NCBI RefSeq assembly: GCF_900187115.1
Contig: NZ_LT906455.1
Location: forward strand, 620,001-684,000
Length of the DNA: 64,000 bases
Direction: 5' to 3'
Source of the DNA: Aliarcobacter butzleri
Lineage (GTDB): Bacteria > Campylobacterota > Campylobacteria > Campylobacterales > Arcobacteraceae
This document shows, one piece after another, positions 17,516 to 26,795 of the stretch (positions are counted from its first letter, which is position 1; the number at the start of each line of letters is the position of its first letter). Made by a program: the position numbers and the translations under genes. The notes beneath the pieces were generated by a model. The model was not told where the DNA came from, did no database searches, and saw only the letters and a program-made list of their open reading frames with translations.

Positions 17516-19819
17516 ATGTATAAAAATTTATCTATAAGATTTAAGTTGATTTTATCTTTTTCAGTGATTACTTTACTTATTGTAATGTTATCAATATACA
17601 GTAACTATTCGATTAGTAAATCAGCAGATGGTTTTAGTGATTATCGAAGAATTGCAAAAAATTCTCTTATAATTTCGAGTCTTGAAAATAGTATGTTTAT
17701 GATGAGATTAAGTATTGCAAACTTTTTAAATCTTGAGGAATCAAAATATATAGATAGCTTTAATAAATTTTATTTAGAAACTGAATCTTTAGCAAAAGAG
17801 TCAAAAGCTAATATAACTGATCCCCAGAGAATTCGTTTAATAGAAGAGATTAACTCTTTACTTCCAAAATATAAAGAGTCTTTTTTTAATGTTGTAAATC
17901 TTATGAAAAAAGAGAATCAGATTTTAGAAGAGCAAATAGATAAAAACGGAAAAGAGGTTGATAATAAACTTTCTACTTTTATAAATAGAAATCAAGAAAA
18001 TGGCAAATCAGATATTTCTTTACAATATTCAAAATTTCTAAAAGATTTTCTTCTAGCAAGAATTTATGTTATGAAGTTTATAGAGTCTGAAAATGAAGAA
18101 CATTATAACAGAGTAAATAAAGAGTTTTCAAATCTTGAAGAAAAAATAAAAATATTAAAAACAACAGATTCTTCAGAATTAAAAGAAGTTTTAGAATATT
18201 TGAATATATACAAAAGTGCTATAAAGGAGATTCATACAACAATTAATGAAAGAAATAGTATTGTTGAAGGGGAGCTTTATAAAATTGGTCCTAAAATTGG
18301 CGATTTATCAGAAGAAATGATAATATCAATAAAAGAAGATCAAAATGCACTTGGACCAAAAGTATCTGAGCTAAATAATAATATAAAATCATTAGTATCG
18401 ATTATTTCTATAATTATTTTAGTAATTTGTATTTTTATAGCTATTATTCTTCCAAGAAATATAAATAATCTTCTAAATACATTCCAAGATGGACTATTTA
18501 GTTTCTTTGCGTACCTAAACCGAGAATCAACAAAAGCAGAATTAATAAATCTAGATTCAAAAGATGAATTTGGACAAATGGCAAAAGTGGTAAATGAAAA
18601 TATAGTAAAAACACAAAAAGGAATAGAAGAAGATAGAAAACTAATAGATGAAACAATAGCAGTATTAGGTGAATTTGAACAAGGTGACTTGTGCCAAAGA
18701 TTAAACCTAAGTGTTTCAAACCCAGCATTGATGCAGTTAAAAGAAGTTTTAAATAATATGGCTTCTAATTTAGAAAATAATATAGATAATGTATTAAAAG
18801 TATTAGAACAATATTCAAATTATAATTACTTAAATAAAATAGACCAAAAAGGTTTAAAAGAACACCTTTTAAAACTAGCAAGTGGTGTAAATAGCTTAGG
18901 TGATTCAATAACACAAATGTTAATCGATAATAAAACAAATGGATTGACTTTAGGTAAAAGTTCAAGTGAATTACTTCTAAATGTAGATAAATTAAACTTA
19001 AGCTCAAATGAAGCAGCAGCATCTTTAGAAGAAACAGCAGCAGCCTTAGAAGAGATAACTTCAAATGTAAGAAATAATACTCAAAATATAGCACAAATGG
19101 CAAAACTGTCAAGTGAAGTAACAAAATTGGCAAATGATGGAGAAAACTTTGCAAATCAAACAACAGTTGCAATGGATGAAATAAATAATCAAGTAAACTT
19201 AGTAAATGAAGCAATAAGTATAATAGATAATATAGCATTCCAAACAAATATCCTTTCTTTAAACGCAGCAGTTGAAGCAGCAACAGCAGGTGAAGCAGGA
19301 AAAGGATTTGCAGTTGTTGCACAAGAAGTGCGAAACCTAGCATCAAGAAGCGCAGAAGCTGCACAAGATATAAAAACAATAGTTGAAAACGCAACAATAA
19401 AAGCAAATCAAGGTAAAAGTATTGCAACAAATATGATAGGAGGATATAAAGAGTTAAATCATAGTATATCTCAAACAATAAACTTAATAAATGATATACA
19501 AAACGCAAGTAAAGAACAACTGTCAGGAATAGAACAAATAAATGATGCAGTAACACAATTAGATAGACAAACACAACAAAATGCAAGTATCGCAACACAA
19601 ACACAAGATATAGCAATAGTAGCAGATGAGATAGCAAAATTAGTAGTAAGTGATGTTGATGCAAAAGAGTTTGTAGGGAAAGATAAAGTAAAAGGTAAAG
19701 ATATTAATAAAAATAAAGAGTTGAATAATAATCAAAAAGAGAAATCGTTAGATTCACCATTTATAAATAAAAAGAGTTCAAAAAGATCAGAGCAATCTGA
19801 TGAATGGGAGAACTTCTAG
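17516..19819 (+). CDS. Methyl-accepting chemotaxis protein with a large helical (HBM-like) periplasmic domain
   Basis: A 767-residue chemoreceptor. Membrane segments lie near residues 11-30 and 290-312. The roughly 255-residue periplasmic part is predicted all-helical ([23 protein letters not shown]...), about the size of the helical bimodular (HBM) sensor that binds organic acids in McpS; that match is an inference. HAMP-like segments and the signalling hairpin ([26 protein letters not shown]) follow. KEFVGKDK precedes a flexible tail that ends EWENF, which resembles the NWETF pentapeptide that tethers CheR and CheB. The ATG has AAGGGGAA upstream. Its 3-prime half is nearly identical in places to the next gene. 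Confidence 0.93.
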   Translation: MYKNLSIRFKLILSFSVITLLIVMLSIYSNYSISKSADGFSDYRRIAKNSLIISSLENSMFMMRLSIANFLNLEESKYIDSFNKFYLETESLAKESKANITDPQRIRLIEEINSLLPKYKESFFNVVNLMKKENQILEEQIDKNGKEVDNKLSTFINRNQENGKSDISLQYSKFLKDFLLARIYVMKFIESENEEHYNRVNKEFSNLEEKIKILKTTDSSELKEVLEYLNIYKSAIKEIHTTINERNSIVEGELYKIGPKIGDLSEEMIISIKEDQNALGPKVSELNNNIKSLVSIISIIILVICIFIAIILPRNINNLLNTFQDGLFSFFAYLNRESTKAELINLDSKDEFGQMAKVVNENIVKTQKGIEEDRKLIDETIAVLGEFEQGDLCQRLNLSVSNPALMQLKEVLNNMASNLENNIDNVLKVLEQYSNYNYLNKIDQKGLKEHLLKLASGVNSLGDSITQMLIDNKTNGLTLGKSSSELLLNVDKLNLSSNEAAASLEETAAALEEITSNVRNNTQNIAQMAKLSSEVTKLANDGENFANQTTVAMDEINNQVNLVNEAISIIDNIAFQTNILSLNAAVEAATAGEAGKGFAVVAQEVRNLASRSAEAAQDIKTIVENATIKANQGKSIATNMIGGYKELNHSISQTINLINDIQNASKEQLSGIEQINDAVTQLDRQTQQNASIATQTQDIAIVADEIAKLVVSDVDAKEFVGKDKVKGKDINKNKELNNNQKEKSLDSPFINKKSSKRSEQSDEWENF

Positions 19820-19860
19820 GAAGAAGGAAGAGATATCCTCTTCCTTCTTCTTCCTCTTTT
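19820..19860 (+). terminator. Intrinsic terminator between two chemoreceptor genes
   Basis: GAAGAAGGAAGAG (19820-19832) pairs perfectly with CTCTTCCTTCTTC (19838-19850) around ATATC, followed by TTCCTCTTTTTT. It separates this receptor gene from the next, which has its own TATAAT at 19913-19918. Confidence 0.85.
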
Positions 19861-19912
19861 TTAAGCTATTATTTCTTTTGAATATAAAATGTCGTAAAAT
19901 TACAATATAAAA

Positions 19913-19918
19913 TATAAT
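19913..19918 (+). promoter_or_regulatory. Probable -10 element of the following chemoreceptor gene
   Basis: TATAAT in an A/T-rich run, 14 bases before the ATG at 19933 with an AGGGA ribosome site between. The 5-prime leader would be very short. Confidence 0.4.
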
Positions 19919-19932
19919 TCAGGGAATAAGAG

Positions 19933-21939
19933 ATGTTACAAAATCTAAAAACAAAAGCGAAGTTATCAATACTTTCTTTTATAGCCTTATTAGCAATATT
20001 AATATTAGGAATATTAGGTACAGTTCAATTAAAACAAGTAAATAATGGATTAGTAAGAGTATATAATGATAGAGTTCTTCCATTAGAACAATTAAAAATT
20101 ATTGCAGATGAATATGCAGTTAATATAGTTGATACAACACACCAAACAAGAAATGGAAATTTTAATTTTGATAAATGTGTTTCAAATATTGATGAAGCTC
20201 AAACTAAAATTAAATTAAATTTAGAAAAATACTTATCAACAGAGTTAACAAAAGAGGAGAAAGTTTTAGTTGATAGCTTAAAATCATTTGTAGCAAAAGG
20301 TGATGAAGTAACAAATAAAATAAAACAATCATGTAAAAATAAAGATATAGATAGTATCACAAAAATAACAATAGAAGAACTTTATCCAAATATTGATCCA
20401 ATTAGTGAAAAAGTATCAGAATTAATAAAACTTCAACTAGATGTTGCAAAAAATGAAACTGATGTTGCAGCAGAGATTTACTCTTCAAGTAAAACAACTA
20501 TAATCTTAACAATTGTCATTTCATTTGTAGTTCTTACTCTTTTATCATATTCAATTATCTCAGATATTATTAAAAAATTAGATAAAGTAAAAACAGAATT
20601 ACTTAACTTCTTCTCATTCTTAAATAAAGAGAAAAATGATGTAACTTTACTAGATATAAACTCAAAAGATGAGTTTGGAGAGATGGCAATAGTTATAAAT
20701 GAGAATATTGCAAAAACTAAAAAATTAATAGAAGAAGATGTAGCATTAATAGAAGATGCAAAAGTAGTAATGAGTAGAGTAAATAATGGATGGTATGGAC
20801 AGTTTATAGAGAAATCAACTTCAAATGCTTCATTAGAAGAGTTTAAAAATAATGTAAATAAAATGATAGATAATACAAAAAATAGATTTGTACATGTAAA
20901 TGAAGTATTAACTAGTTATTCTAAAAATAATTTTATACCAGTTTTAAAAATGGAAGCAAATGATGAAAGAGGTGGAGTATTTGAAACTTTAGTAAATGGA
21001 TTAAATACTTTACAACAAACATTGACACAAATGCTAGTAGAGAATAAAACAAATGGATTAACATTGGATAAAAGCTCAAATGTATTATTAGCAAATGTAG
21101 ATAAATTAAACCTAAGCTCAAATGAAGCAGCAGCAAGTTTAGAAGAGACAGCAGCAGCATTAGAAGAAGTAACTTCAAATGTAAGAAATAATACACAAAA
21201 TATAGCACAAATGGCAAAACTATCAACAGAAGTAACAGCTTCTGCAAGTCAAGGTGAGAAATTAGCAAATGAAACAACAGTTGCTATGGATGAAATAAAT
21301 AATCAAGTTAATTTGATTAATGAAGCAATAGGTGTTATTGATAATATAGCATTCCAAACAAATATCCTTTCTTTAAACGCAGCTGTTGAAGCAGCAACAG
21401 CAGGTGAAGCAGGAAAAGGATTTGCAGTTGTTGCAGGAGAAGTAAGAAATCTAGCATCTAGGAGCGCTGAAGCAGCAAGAGAAATAAAAACAATAGTTGA
21501 AAATGCAACAAGTAAAGCAAATCAAGGTAAAAGTATCGCAACAAATATGATAGAAGGATATAAAGAGTTAAATCAAAATATCTCTCAAACAATAAGCTTG
21601 ATAAGTGATATACAAAACGCAAGTAAAGAACAATTGCTTGGAATTGAACAAATAAATGATGCAGTAACACAATTAGATAGACAAACACAACAAAATGCAA
21701 TGATAGCAAGTCAAACACATGATGTAGCATTGATAACAGATGAGATATCAAAACTAATAGTAAGTGATGCAGATTCAAAAGAGTTTGTTGGTAAACATGA
21801 TGTTAAAGCTAAAAATGTAAATGTTGGAACTAATAATAAACAAATACATGAAGTAGAGAAAAGAACTGTAACACCAACAAAAAAAGATACAAAAGTAGTA
21901 TCATCTAAAACTAACGACAATGAATGGGAAAGCTTTTAG
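19933..21939 (+). CDS. Methyl-accepting chemotaxis protein with a four-helix-bundle periplasmic domain
   Basis: A 668-residue chemoreceptor with membrane segments near 13-32 and 191-212. The periplasmic domain of about 160 residues is helical and begins [29 protein letters not shown], as in 4HB_MCP sensors. A HAMP-type linker, coiled coil and signalling hairpin ([23 protein letters not shown]) follow. The C-terminus has KEFVGKHD, a linker and the terminal EWESF, a likely CheR/CheB-binding pentapeptide. From about residue 370 it is close to the preceding receptor at both protein and DNA level, pointing to duplication or gene conversion. Confidence 0.93.
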   Translation: MLQNLKTKAKLSILSFIALLAILILGILGTVQLKQVNNGLVRVYNDRVLPLEQLKIIADEYAVNIVDTTHQTRNGNFNFDKCVSNIDEAQTKIKLNLEKYLSTELTKEEKVLVDSLKSFVAKGDEVTNKIKQSCKNKDIDSITKITIEELYPNIDPISEKVSELIKLQLDVAKNETDVAAEIYSSSKTTIILTIVISFVVLTLLSYSIISDIIKKLDKVKTELLNFFSFLNKEKNDVTLLDINSKDEFGEMAIVINENIAKTKKLIEEDVALIEDAKVVMSRVNNGWYGQFIEKSTSNASLEEFKNNVNKMIDNTKNRFVHVNEVLTSYSKNNFIPVLKMEANDERGGVFETLVNGLNTLQQTLTQMLVENKTNGLTLDKSSNVLLANVDKLNLSSNEAAASLEETAAALEEVTSNVRNNTQNIAQMAKLSTEVTASASQGEKLANETTVAMDEINNQVNLINEAIGVIDNIAFQTNILSLNAAVEAATAGEAGKGFAVVAGEVRNLASRSAEAAREIKTIVENATSKANQGKSIATNMIEGYKELNQNISQTISLISDIQNASKEQLLGIEQINDAVTQLDRQTQQNAMIASQTHDVALITDEISKLIVSDADSKEFVGKHDVKAKNVNVGTNNKQIHEVEKRTVTPTKKDTKVVSSKTNDNEWESF

Positions 21940-21963
21940 GCTTTCTCTTCTATTTGAATAAGT

Positions 21964-23193
21964 TTATTCAAAATCCATTCTAGCTTGAGTTTGTCCTGTT
22001 GTTCCAAATTCATTATCTATTAAATTTGCAATAGTTTTAAAATCAACTCCTTGAACTTCTTTTAGGCTTTTTAAAATCTCTTTTTTACCACTTATTAATT
22101 CTTTTGATTTTATTCCATGAGAGATAGATAAACTAGCTTCTACAAAAGCAGAAAGTTTATCACATTGTTTTAATGCAAGACCATCAATCGCTTCATATTT
22201 ATCAATATTATATTTTGAAATATCATCAACTATTTCTATTTTTCCATCAATTTTTATTTTATTTGCAAACTCTTCTTTTATTCCATCATAAATACCTAAA
22301 ATATATGAAAATTCATCTCTTATATTTTCAGGAATATTTGGTAAAATAGCATCTTCTATTTTTTCAACTTCATACTCTGCAATAATTTCAGATAACTCAT
22401 CAACACTATATTTTACAGGACTTATTATATCTCTTGTTAAAGCTTCAGGTAAATCGTGAAATAAAGCTGTAAAGAAGTTGTTTTGTAGTCTTTTATCACA
22501 AGCTTTTACTTCAAGACTAAAAAAATATGAAAAAATAGCAACTGTTAACATATGTCCTAAAACTGAAGTTTCGGGAATCCTTGGAGTTTGTGCCCATCTT
22601 TTTTGAAATCTTAATCTTCCACTTAAATCTACAATTTTTGATAGTTTTTTATTTAAAGCTATTTTTCTAACAGCAATTAATTCATAATAATCTTCAAGTT
22701 CTTCATCTACACTTTTTTTTACATCTTCAATATCACTTAAAAATTGACTTGTTTGATAAACTATTGAAAATTCCCATTTTGTAGCAAGATATGAAGCTGC
22801 TTTTAAGATAAATCTCTCTTTTTTATAAATTTCAGGATTGTTTAAAAACTCTTCAAATTTTTGTAAAAATACACCATTGTCAATAGTTTCAATTGATGGC
22901 TTTAATTTTGAAATAACCCACGAATTTATCTCTTTTGATTTTTTTTGTAAAGCTTTTCTAAAAACATCTGGTCTTATATCAGTTACAACTACTCGTCTTA
23001 AAAACTCAAAAATACCAGCCTCTATTAAGTGTGTAAAATTTATATCATTTTCAAATTTTGCTATAAAGTATGCGATGATGAATTTATGAGCTTGTTTATC
23101 AAGCTCTACTAAATCTACCATTCTTGGATAGTCATTCCATCTTTGAATAGAAGCACTTGAAAAAATATAATCTATAATCTTTGGATTTATCAA
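21964..23193 (-). CDS. HD-domain phosphohydrolase-like protein with a degenerate duplicated half
   Basis: A 409-residue cytoplasmic protein. Residues about 195-260 hold a YfbR-like HD region: KRWAQTPR, H214 in LGHML, the H246-D247 pair in LFHDLPEALTRDI. A nucleotidase or other metal-dependent phosphohydrolase activity is therefore likely, substrate unknown. The N-terminal 17-77 looks like a second copy of the same unit (QRWNDYPR ... H36 ... GIFEFLRRVVVTDI) in which HD has become EF. The start is TTG at 23193 with AAAAAGGAT upstream and overlaps the TGA of a 34-residue peptide gene, indicating coupled translation. Confidence 0.78.
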   Translation of the reverse strand: MINPKIIDYIFSSASIQRWNDYPRMVDLVELDKQAHKFIIAYFIAKFENDINFTHLIEAGIFEFLRRVVVTDIRPDVFRKALQKKSKEINSWVISKLKPSIETIDNGVFLQKFEEFLNNPEIYKKERFILKAASYLATKWEFSIVYQTSQFLSDIEDVKKSVDEELEDYYELIAVRKIALNKKLSKIVDLSGRLRFQKRWAQTPRIPETSVLGHMLTVAIFSYFFSLEVKACDKRLQNNFFTALFHDLPEALTRDIISPVKYSVDELSEIIAEYEVEKIEDAILPNIPENIRDEFSYILGIYDGIKEEFANKIKIDGKIEIVDDISKYNIDKYEAIDGLALKQCDKLSAFVEASLSISHGIKSKELISGKKEILKSLKEVQGVDFKTIANLIDNEFGTTGQTQARMDFE

Positions 23194-23294
23194 TTTTTAT
23201 CCTTTTTATTGTCATCAAAAAACATCATTTTTTTACCAAGTAGCATTAATCCTACAATAACTAACATCATTAAATATACTTGCCAATCACTCAT
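23190..23294 (-). CDS. 34-residue single-pass membrane peptide, uncalled small gene
   Basis: ATG at 23294 has AAAAGG eight bases upstream and opens a frame of 34 codons ending in TGA at 23190. The peptide starts MSDWQVYLMMLVIVG, has a hydrophobic segment at about 6-20 and a charged tail (KK...DDNKKDKN), so it should be a single-pass inner membrane peptide. Its stop overlaps the TTG start of the HD-domain gene in the tetranucleotide TTGA. The ribosome site, membrane segment and overlap together suggest a real gene that may bring the HD protein to the membrane; that role is inferred. Confidence 0.6.
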   Translation of the reverse strand: MSDWQVYLMMLVIVGLMLLGKKMMFFDDNKKDKN

Positions 23295-23441
23295 AAATAT
23301 GCCTTTTAAATTTGTTTTGATTATCTCATAATATTGATAAATAGGCACTTATAATATGAATGGCATTTTTTATGAAAAAAGATTGATAAATAATTATTAT
23401 GGATAGAAGATGATTTTTTAGTAATTTATATTGATGATAAA

Positions 23442-23465
23442 GTGGAGCATAAAATTATGCTCTAC
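23442..23465 (-). terminator. Hairpin at the end of rpiB
   Basis: GTGGAGCATAA (23442-23452) pairs with TTATGCTCTAC (23455-23465), with one G-T wobble. The loop is only AA, so the innermost pairs probably open. It overlaps the rpiB stop. The T-run expected for the minus strand is weak, so termination is uncertain. Confidence 0.4.
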
Positions 23466-23910
23466 AACTTCCCATTTTTCCTAAAGCATTTATTTTAGCA
23501 ACTCGACCTTCGTGTCTTCCACCTTCAAATTCTGCTTTATCCCAAGCTTTTATAATAGCTTCAATCATACCTTCGCCACTTACTCTTTCACCTAAGCAAA
23601 TAACATTTGCATCATTGTGTTTTCTAGCCATTCTTGCACTATATTCATTGTGGCAAAGTGCTGCTCTTATCCCATCAAATTTATTTGCAGCCATACTCAT
23701 TCCCAAACCTGAACCGCAAATTAGAATTCCCATAGTTCCTTCATTTTCAAGAACTTTTTTACATACTTTTGATGCATAATCTGGATAATCAACTCTATCT
23801 TTATTAAATGGTCCTAAATCTTCTACTTGATGTCCTCTTTGCTCAAATAAATCTTTTACAAAAGCTTTAATCTCAATTCCTGCATGATCTGCACCTATAA
23901 AATATTTCAT
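23455..23910 (-). CDS. rpiB: Ribose 5-phosphate isomerase B
   Basis: RpiB interconverts ribose 5-phosphate and ribulose 5-phosphate in the pentose phosphate pathway. The 151-residue protein has the family's GADHAG start, VDYPDYA, the catalytic cysteine in ILICGSGLGMS, GIRAALCHN and the RKHNDANVICLGER segment that shapes the active site. Its length is normal. The ATG overlaps the lepB stop by one base (TAATG), so it is the last gene of a folD-lepB-rpiB transcript. Confidence 0.95.
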   Translation of the reverse strand: MKYFIGADHAGIEIKAFVKDLFEQRGHQVEDLGPFNKDRVDYPDYASKVCKKVLENEGTMGILICGSGLGMSMAANKFDGIRAALCHNEYSARMARKHNDANVICLGERVSGEGMIEAIIKAWDKAEFEGGRHEGRVAKINALGKMGSCRA

Positions 23911-24692
23911 TAGTAGATTCCTTCTTCATGATTAATTTGAGTGTTTGCATCAATATTTTTTTCTAGACTATCAACAGATTTGAATACTCTATCCCATCTA
24001 ATTTTATAATCATCATCCCATGAAAAATAGATAAACCAAGGTTTCCCAACTATATATTTATATGGAACTGTTCCCCAAAATCTTGAATCATTTGAGTGAT
24101 CTCTATTATCCCCCATCATAAATGTTTCATCTTCTGGAATAACAATTGGATGCATGTTAAATAACTCTTTTGGATTATATCCATTGTTTGTAACACTTGG
24201 ATCTGTGTGAATTCCTGGATGCTCTTTTTTATATGGATCAACAACCCAAAGTTTATCATCAATTTCTACAATATTTTCAGCAGGATAATTAGCTTTTACA
24301 AACTCATTTCCTTCTTTAGGATGTAAATATAAGTGTTTATCTTTAAGTGCAACAATATCTCCACCAGTCGCAACTGCTCTTTTTACATAGTGAATTGACT
24401 CATTATGCGGATATCTAAATACTACGATATCACCACGTTTTGGTCTTTCTCCTTCTATTAAATGTCCATTATCATTAAAATCTGGAAGAACTTTAACTTC
24501 TAACCAAGGAATTCTTGGTGTTGGTATTCCATAAGAAAATTTTTTTACAAAAAGCATATCTCCAACTAAAAGCGTATTTTTCATACTTCCACTAGGAATT
24601 ACAAATGCTTGTGCGATAAAGAAGATAATTGCAAGAACAATTACTATTGTACCAGTCCAAGAAGATGACCAGTTATAAACTTTTTTTAACAT
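23910..24692 (-). CDS. lepB: Signal peptidase I
   Basis: Membrane-anchored leader peptidase that cleaves signal peptides of exported proteins. The 260-residue protein has an N-terminal membrane segment (about 14-31), the catalytic serine S36 in PSGSMKNTL, the general base K104 in YVKRAVATGGD, and the C-terminal boxes FMMGDNRDHSNDSRFWG. The membrane topology is a single anchor with the catalytic domain outside. Its ATG lies inside the end of folD (ATGTTAA overlap), and its stop overlaps the rpiB start. Confidence 0.96.
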   Translation of the reverse strand: MLKKVYNWSSSWTGTIVIVLAIIFFIAQAFVIPSGSMKNTLLVGDMLFVKKFSYGIPTPRIPWLEVKVLPDFNDNGHLIEGERPKRGDIVVFRYPHNESIHYVKRAVATGGDIVALKDKHLYLHPKEGNEFVKANYPAENIVEIDDKLWVVDPYKKEHPGIHTDPSVTNNGYNPKELFNMHPIVIPEDETFMMGDNRDHSNDSRFWGTVPYKYIVGKPWFIYFSWDDDYKIRWDRVFKSVDSLEKNIDANTQINHEEGIY

Positions 24693-25549
24693 CTATTTTC
24701 TCTTTTTTCTCTTAATTTAGAAGCTTTTATTGTATTTTTTAAAAGCATTGCTATTGTCATTGGACCAACACCACCTGGAACTGGAGTTAAAAAAGAACAT
24801 TTATTTTTTAATCCTTCAAAATCAGCATCACCAACAAGTTTTCCTGTATCAAGTCTATTTATACCAACATCAATTACTATTGCTCCATCTTTTACCATAT
24901 CTTCTTTTAAAAGGAAAGGAACACCAACAGCAATTACAACTATATCAGCTGCTAATGTATGAGCTTTTAAATCTTTTGTTCTACTATTACATACTGTAAC
25001 TGTTGCTTTTGCGTTTATTAAAAGTGAAGCCATTGGTTTTCCAACAATATCGCTACTTCCAATAACAACTACATTTTTTCCACTAAGTTCTATACCATAC
25101 TCTTCGAACATTCTCATAACACCAAATGGAGTTGCAGGTAAAAATGCATCAAGATTTGAAACCATTCTTCCTACATTATATGGATGAAATCCATCAACAT
25201 CTTTTAATGGATCAATAGCTTCTAAAACAACAGTTGTGTCAATTTGTTTTGGAAGAGGTAATTGAACTAAAATACCATCAAGTTTTGGATTTTTATTCAT
25301 CATTGCTATTGTTTGAAGTAGTTCTTCTTGAGTAATAGTTTCTGGCATTTTATGAACTACTGAATAAATTCCAGCATTTTCACATGATTTTGCTTTGCTA
25401 GCTACATAAGTTGCACTTGCTGGGTCATTTCCAACTAAAATAACTGCAAGCCCTGGAGTTATCTCTTTTTCTTTTACTATTTCTTCAACTTCTAGTTTTA
25501 CTTCTGCTTTGATTTTTTCAGATAATGCTTTTCCATCTAATAATATCAT
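24686..25549 (-). CDS. folD: Bifunctional methylenetetrahydrofolate dehydrogenase/methenyltetrahydrofolate cyclohydrolase
   Basis: FolD interconverts 5,10-methylene- and 10-formyl-tetrahydrofolate, supplying one-carbon units for purines and formyl-methionine. From ATG at 25549 the product is 287 residues, the usual size, beginning MILLDGKALSEKIK. An upstream in-frame start at 25612 would add 21 residues unlike the family, and AAGGTAAATCC before 25549 decides the choice. Visible motifs are YVASKAKSCENAGI, the catalytic-loop region QLPLPKQID, NADP-binding GSSDIVGKPM and the closing PVPGGVGPMTIAML. It leads the folD-lepB-rpiB transcript. Confidence 0.96.
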   Translation of the reverse strand: MILLDGKALSEKIKAEVKLEVEEIVKEKEITPGLAVILVGNDPASATYVASKAKSCENAGIYSVVHKMPETITQEELLQTIAMMNKNPKLDGILVQLPLPKQIDTTVVLEAIDPLKDVDGFHPYNVGRMVSNLDAFLPATPFGVMRMFEEYGIELSGKNVVVIGSSDIVGKPMASLLINAKATVTVCNSRTKDLKAHTLAADIVVIAVGVPFLLKEDMVKDGAIVIDVGINRLDTGKLVGDADFEGLKNKCSFLTPVPGGVGPMTIAMLLKNTIKASKLREKRENRC

Positions 25550-25654
25550 TGGATTTACCTTATATTTTTGATTAATTAAGGTTAATATAATAGCTAAATT
25601 TGAATTAATCAAGAGTTAAATAAAAACTTCAACAAATATTTAGTTAAATTAAAA

Positions 25655-25660
25655 TATAAT
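25655..25660 (+). promoter_or_regulatory. Probable -10 element for rplY
   Basis: TATAAT preceded by phased A/T tracts (TTTAGTTAAATTAAAA), 36 bases before the rplY ATG. The spacing and sequence fit a vegetative Campylobacterota promoter without a clear -35. Confidence 0.5.
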
Positions 25661-25696
25661 CCCGACTCAATTTAAAATTAAAACAAAGGAATCGTT

Positions 25697-26233
25697 ATGT
25701 TAGAGGGTATCATCAGAGATAGTATGACAAAACAAGCTACTAAAACTTTAAGAAGAGAAGGATATTTAATCGCAAATATCTATGGTAAAGGTTTAGAAAA
25801 CGTTGCTGCAGCATTCAAAAAAAATGAGTTTATCAAATTTTTAAGAAACAAAGAAACTTTAGCATTTGATGTTAAATTAGGTGGAAATGTATTAAAAGTT
25901 GTAGTAAAAGAGTATCAAAAATGTCCATTAACTTCAGAGTTATTACACGTTGATTTAATGGTTGCACAAGCTGGAGTTAGAACTTCTTATAGTATTCCAG
26001 TTAAAGCTGTTGGAACTGCAAAAGGTCTTAAAAATAAAGGTCTTTTAATGGTTCATACAAGAAGAATTCCTGTAAAATCAACTATTGAAAATTTACCAAA
26101 TGAAATAGTTTTAGATGTTACAAATTTAGATACAGGTGACAATATTTTAATTAGAGATATTCAATTCCCTGCAAATGTAGATTGTTATTTAGACCCAAGA
26201 GTACCAGTTGTTGGTGTTATTAAAGCTAAATAA
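25697..26233 (+). CDS. rplY: Ribosomal protein bL25 (long, CTC type)
   Basis: bL25 binds 5S rRNA in the large subunit. At 178 residues this is the long CTC/TL5 form: an N-terminal 5S-binding domain ([21 protein letters not shown]) and a C-terminal beta domain ([34 protein letters not shown]). ATG is preceded by AAAGGAATC. It heads a plus-strand transcript with pth eight bases downstream, a pairing common in many bacteria. Confidence 0.95.
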
Positions 26234-26241
26234 TTAAAACT

Positions 26242-26793
26242 ATGTATTTAATTGTTGGTCTTGGAAATATTGGTGAAAAATATCAATATACAAGACATAA
26301 TGTAGGTTTTTTAGTTATCGATGAGATGGCTAAAAACTTACAAACTTCAAACGTAAATAATTCAAACTTTCAATCAACATTACTTAAATCTGGTTATAAC
26401 CTTTTTGCAAAACCAACAACATATATGAATAATTCTGGTGTTGCAGTTCATAGTATAAAAGAGTATTATAAAATTGATTTAGAAAATATTATTGTAATTC
26501 ATGATGATTTAGATTTACCATTTGGAACAGTTAAGTTTAAAATTGGTGGTGGTCATGGTGGACATAATGGTTTAAAATCTTTAGATTCTCACATTGGAAA
26601 AGATTATATTCGTGTAAGAATTGGTATTGGAAAGCCACAAAATAAAGATGATGTTGCAAATTTTGTATTAAGTGATTTTTCAAAAGAAGAGTTAAATAAA
26701 TTAGAAGATATAATAAAACATACTATAAATGCAATTGAAGCACTTAAAACTGCTGACATTGATGAAGTAAAATCTAAATTCACATTGAAGTAA
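26242..26793 (+). CDS. pth: Peptidyl-tRNA hydrolase
   Basis: Pth releases peptides from prematurely dropped peptidyl-tRNA. The 183-residue protein shows the family motifs: IVGLGNIGEKYQYTRHNVGF with the catalytic histidine, KPTTYMNNSG with the substrate-binding asparagine, and HDDLDLPFG with the catalytic-site aspartate, followed by GGGHGGHNGLKS. Length is normal. It lies eight bases after rplY and two bases before the permease gene, so all three are probably co-transcribed. Confidence 0.96.
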   Translation: MYLIVGLGNIGEKYQYTRHNVGFLVIDEMAKNLQTSNVNNSNFQSTLLKSGYNLFAKPTTYMNNSGVAVHSIKEYYKIDLENIIVIHDDLDLPFGTVKFKIGGGHGGHNGLKSLDSHIGKDYIRVRIGIGKPQNKDDVANFVLSDFSKEELNKLEDIIKHTINAIEALKTADIDEVKSKFTLK

Positions 26794-26795
26794 TC

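Noticed and set aside
18765-19664. Long minus-strand open frame opposite a chemoreceptor gene (299 codons)
   Set aside because: It is leucine-rich, lacks a ribosome site, and mirrors the coiled-coil codons of the real gene on the other strand. Similar shadows occur opposite the other receptor genes (20933-21277, 21458-21778).
24686-25612. Longer folD start at 25612
   Set aside because: The extra 21 residues do not resemble the family, and a good ribosome site lies before the ATG at 25549.
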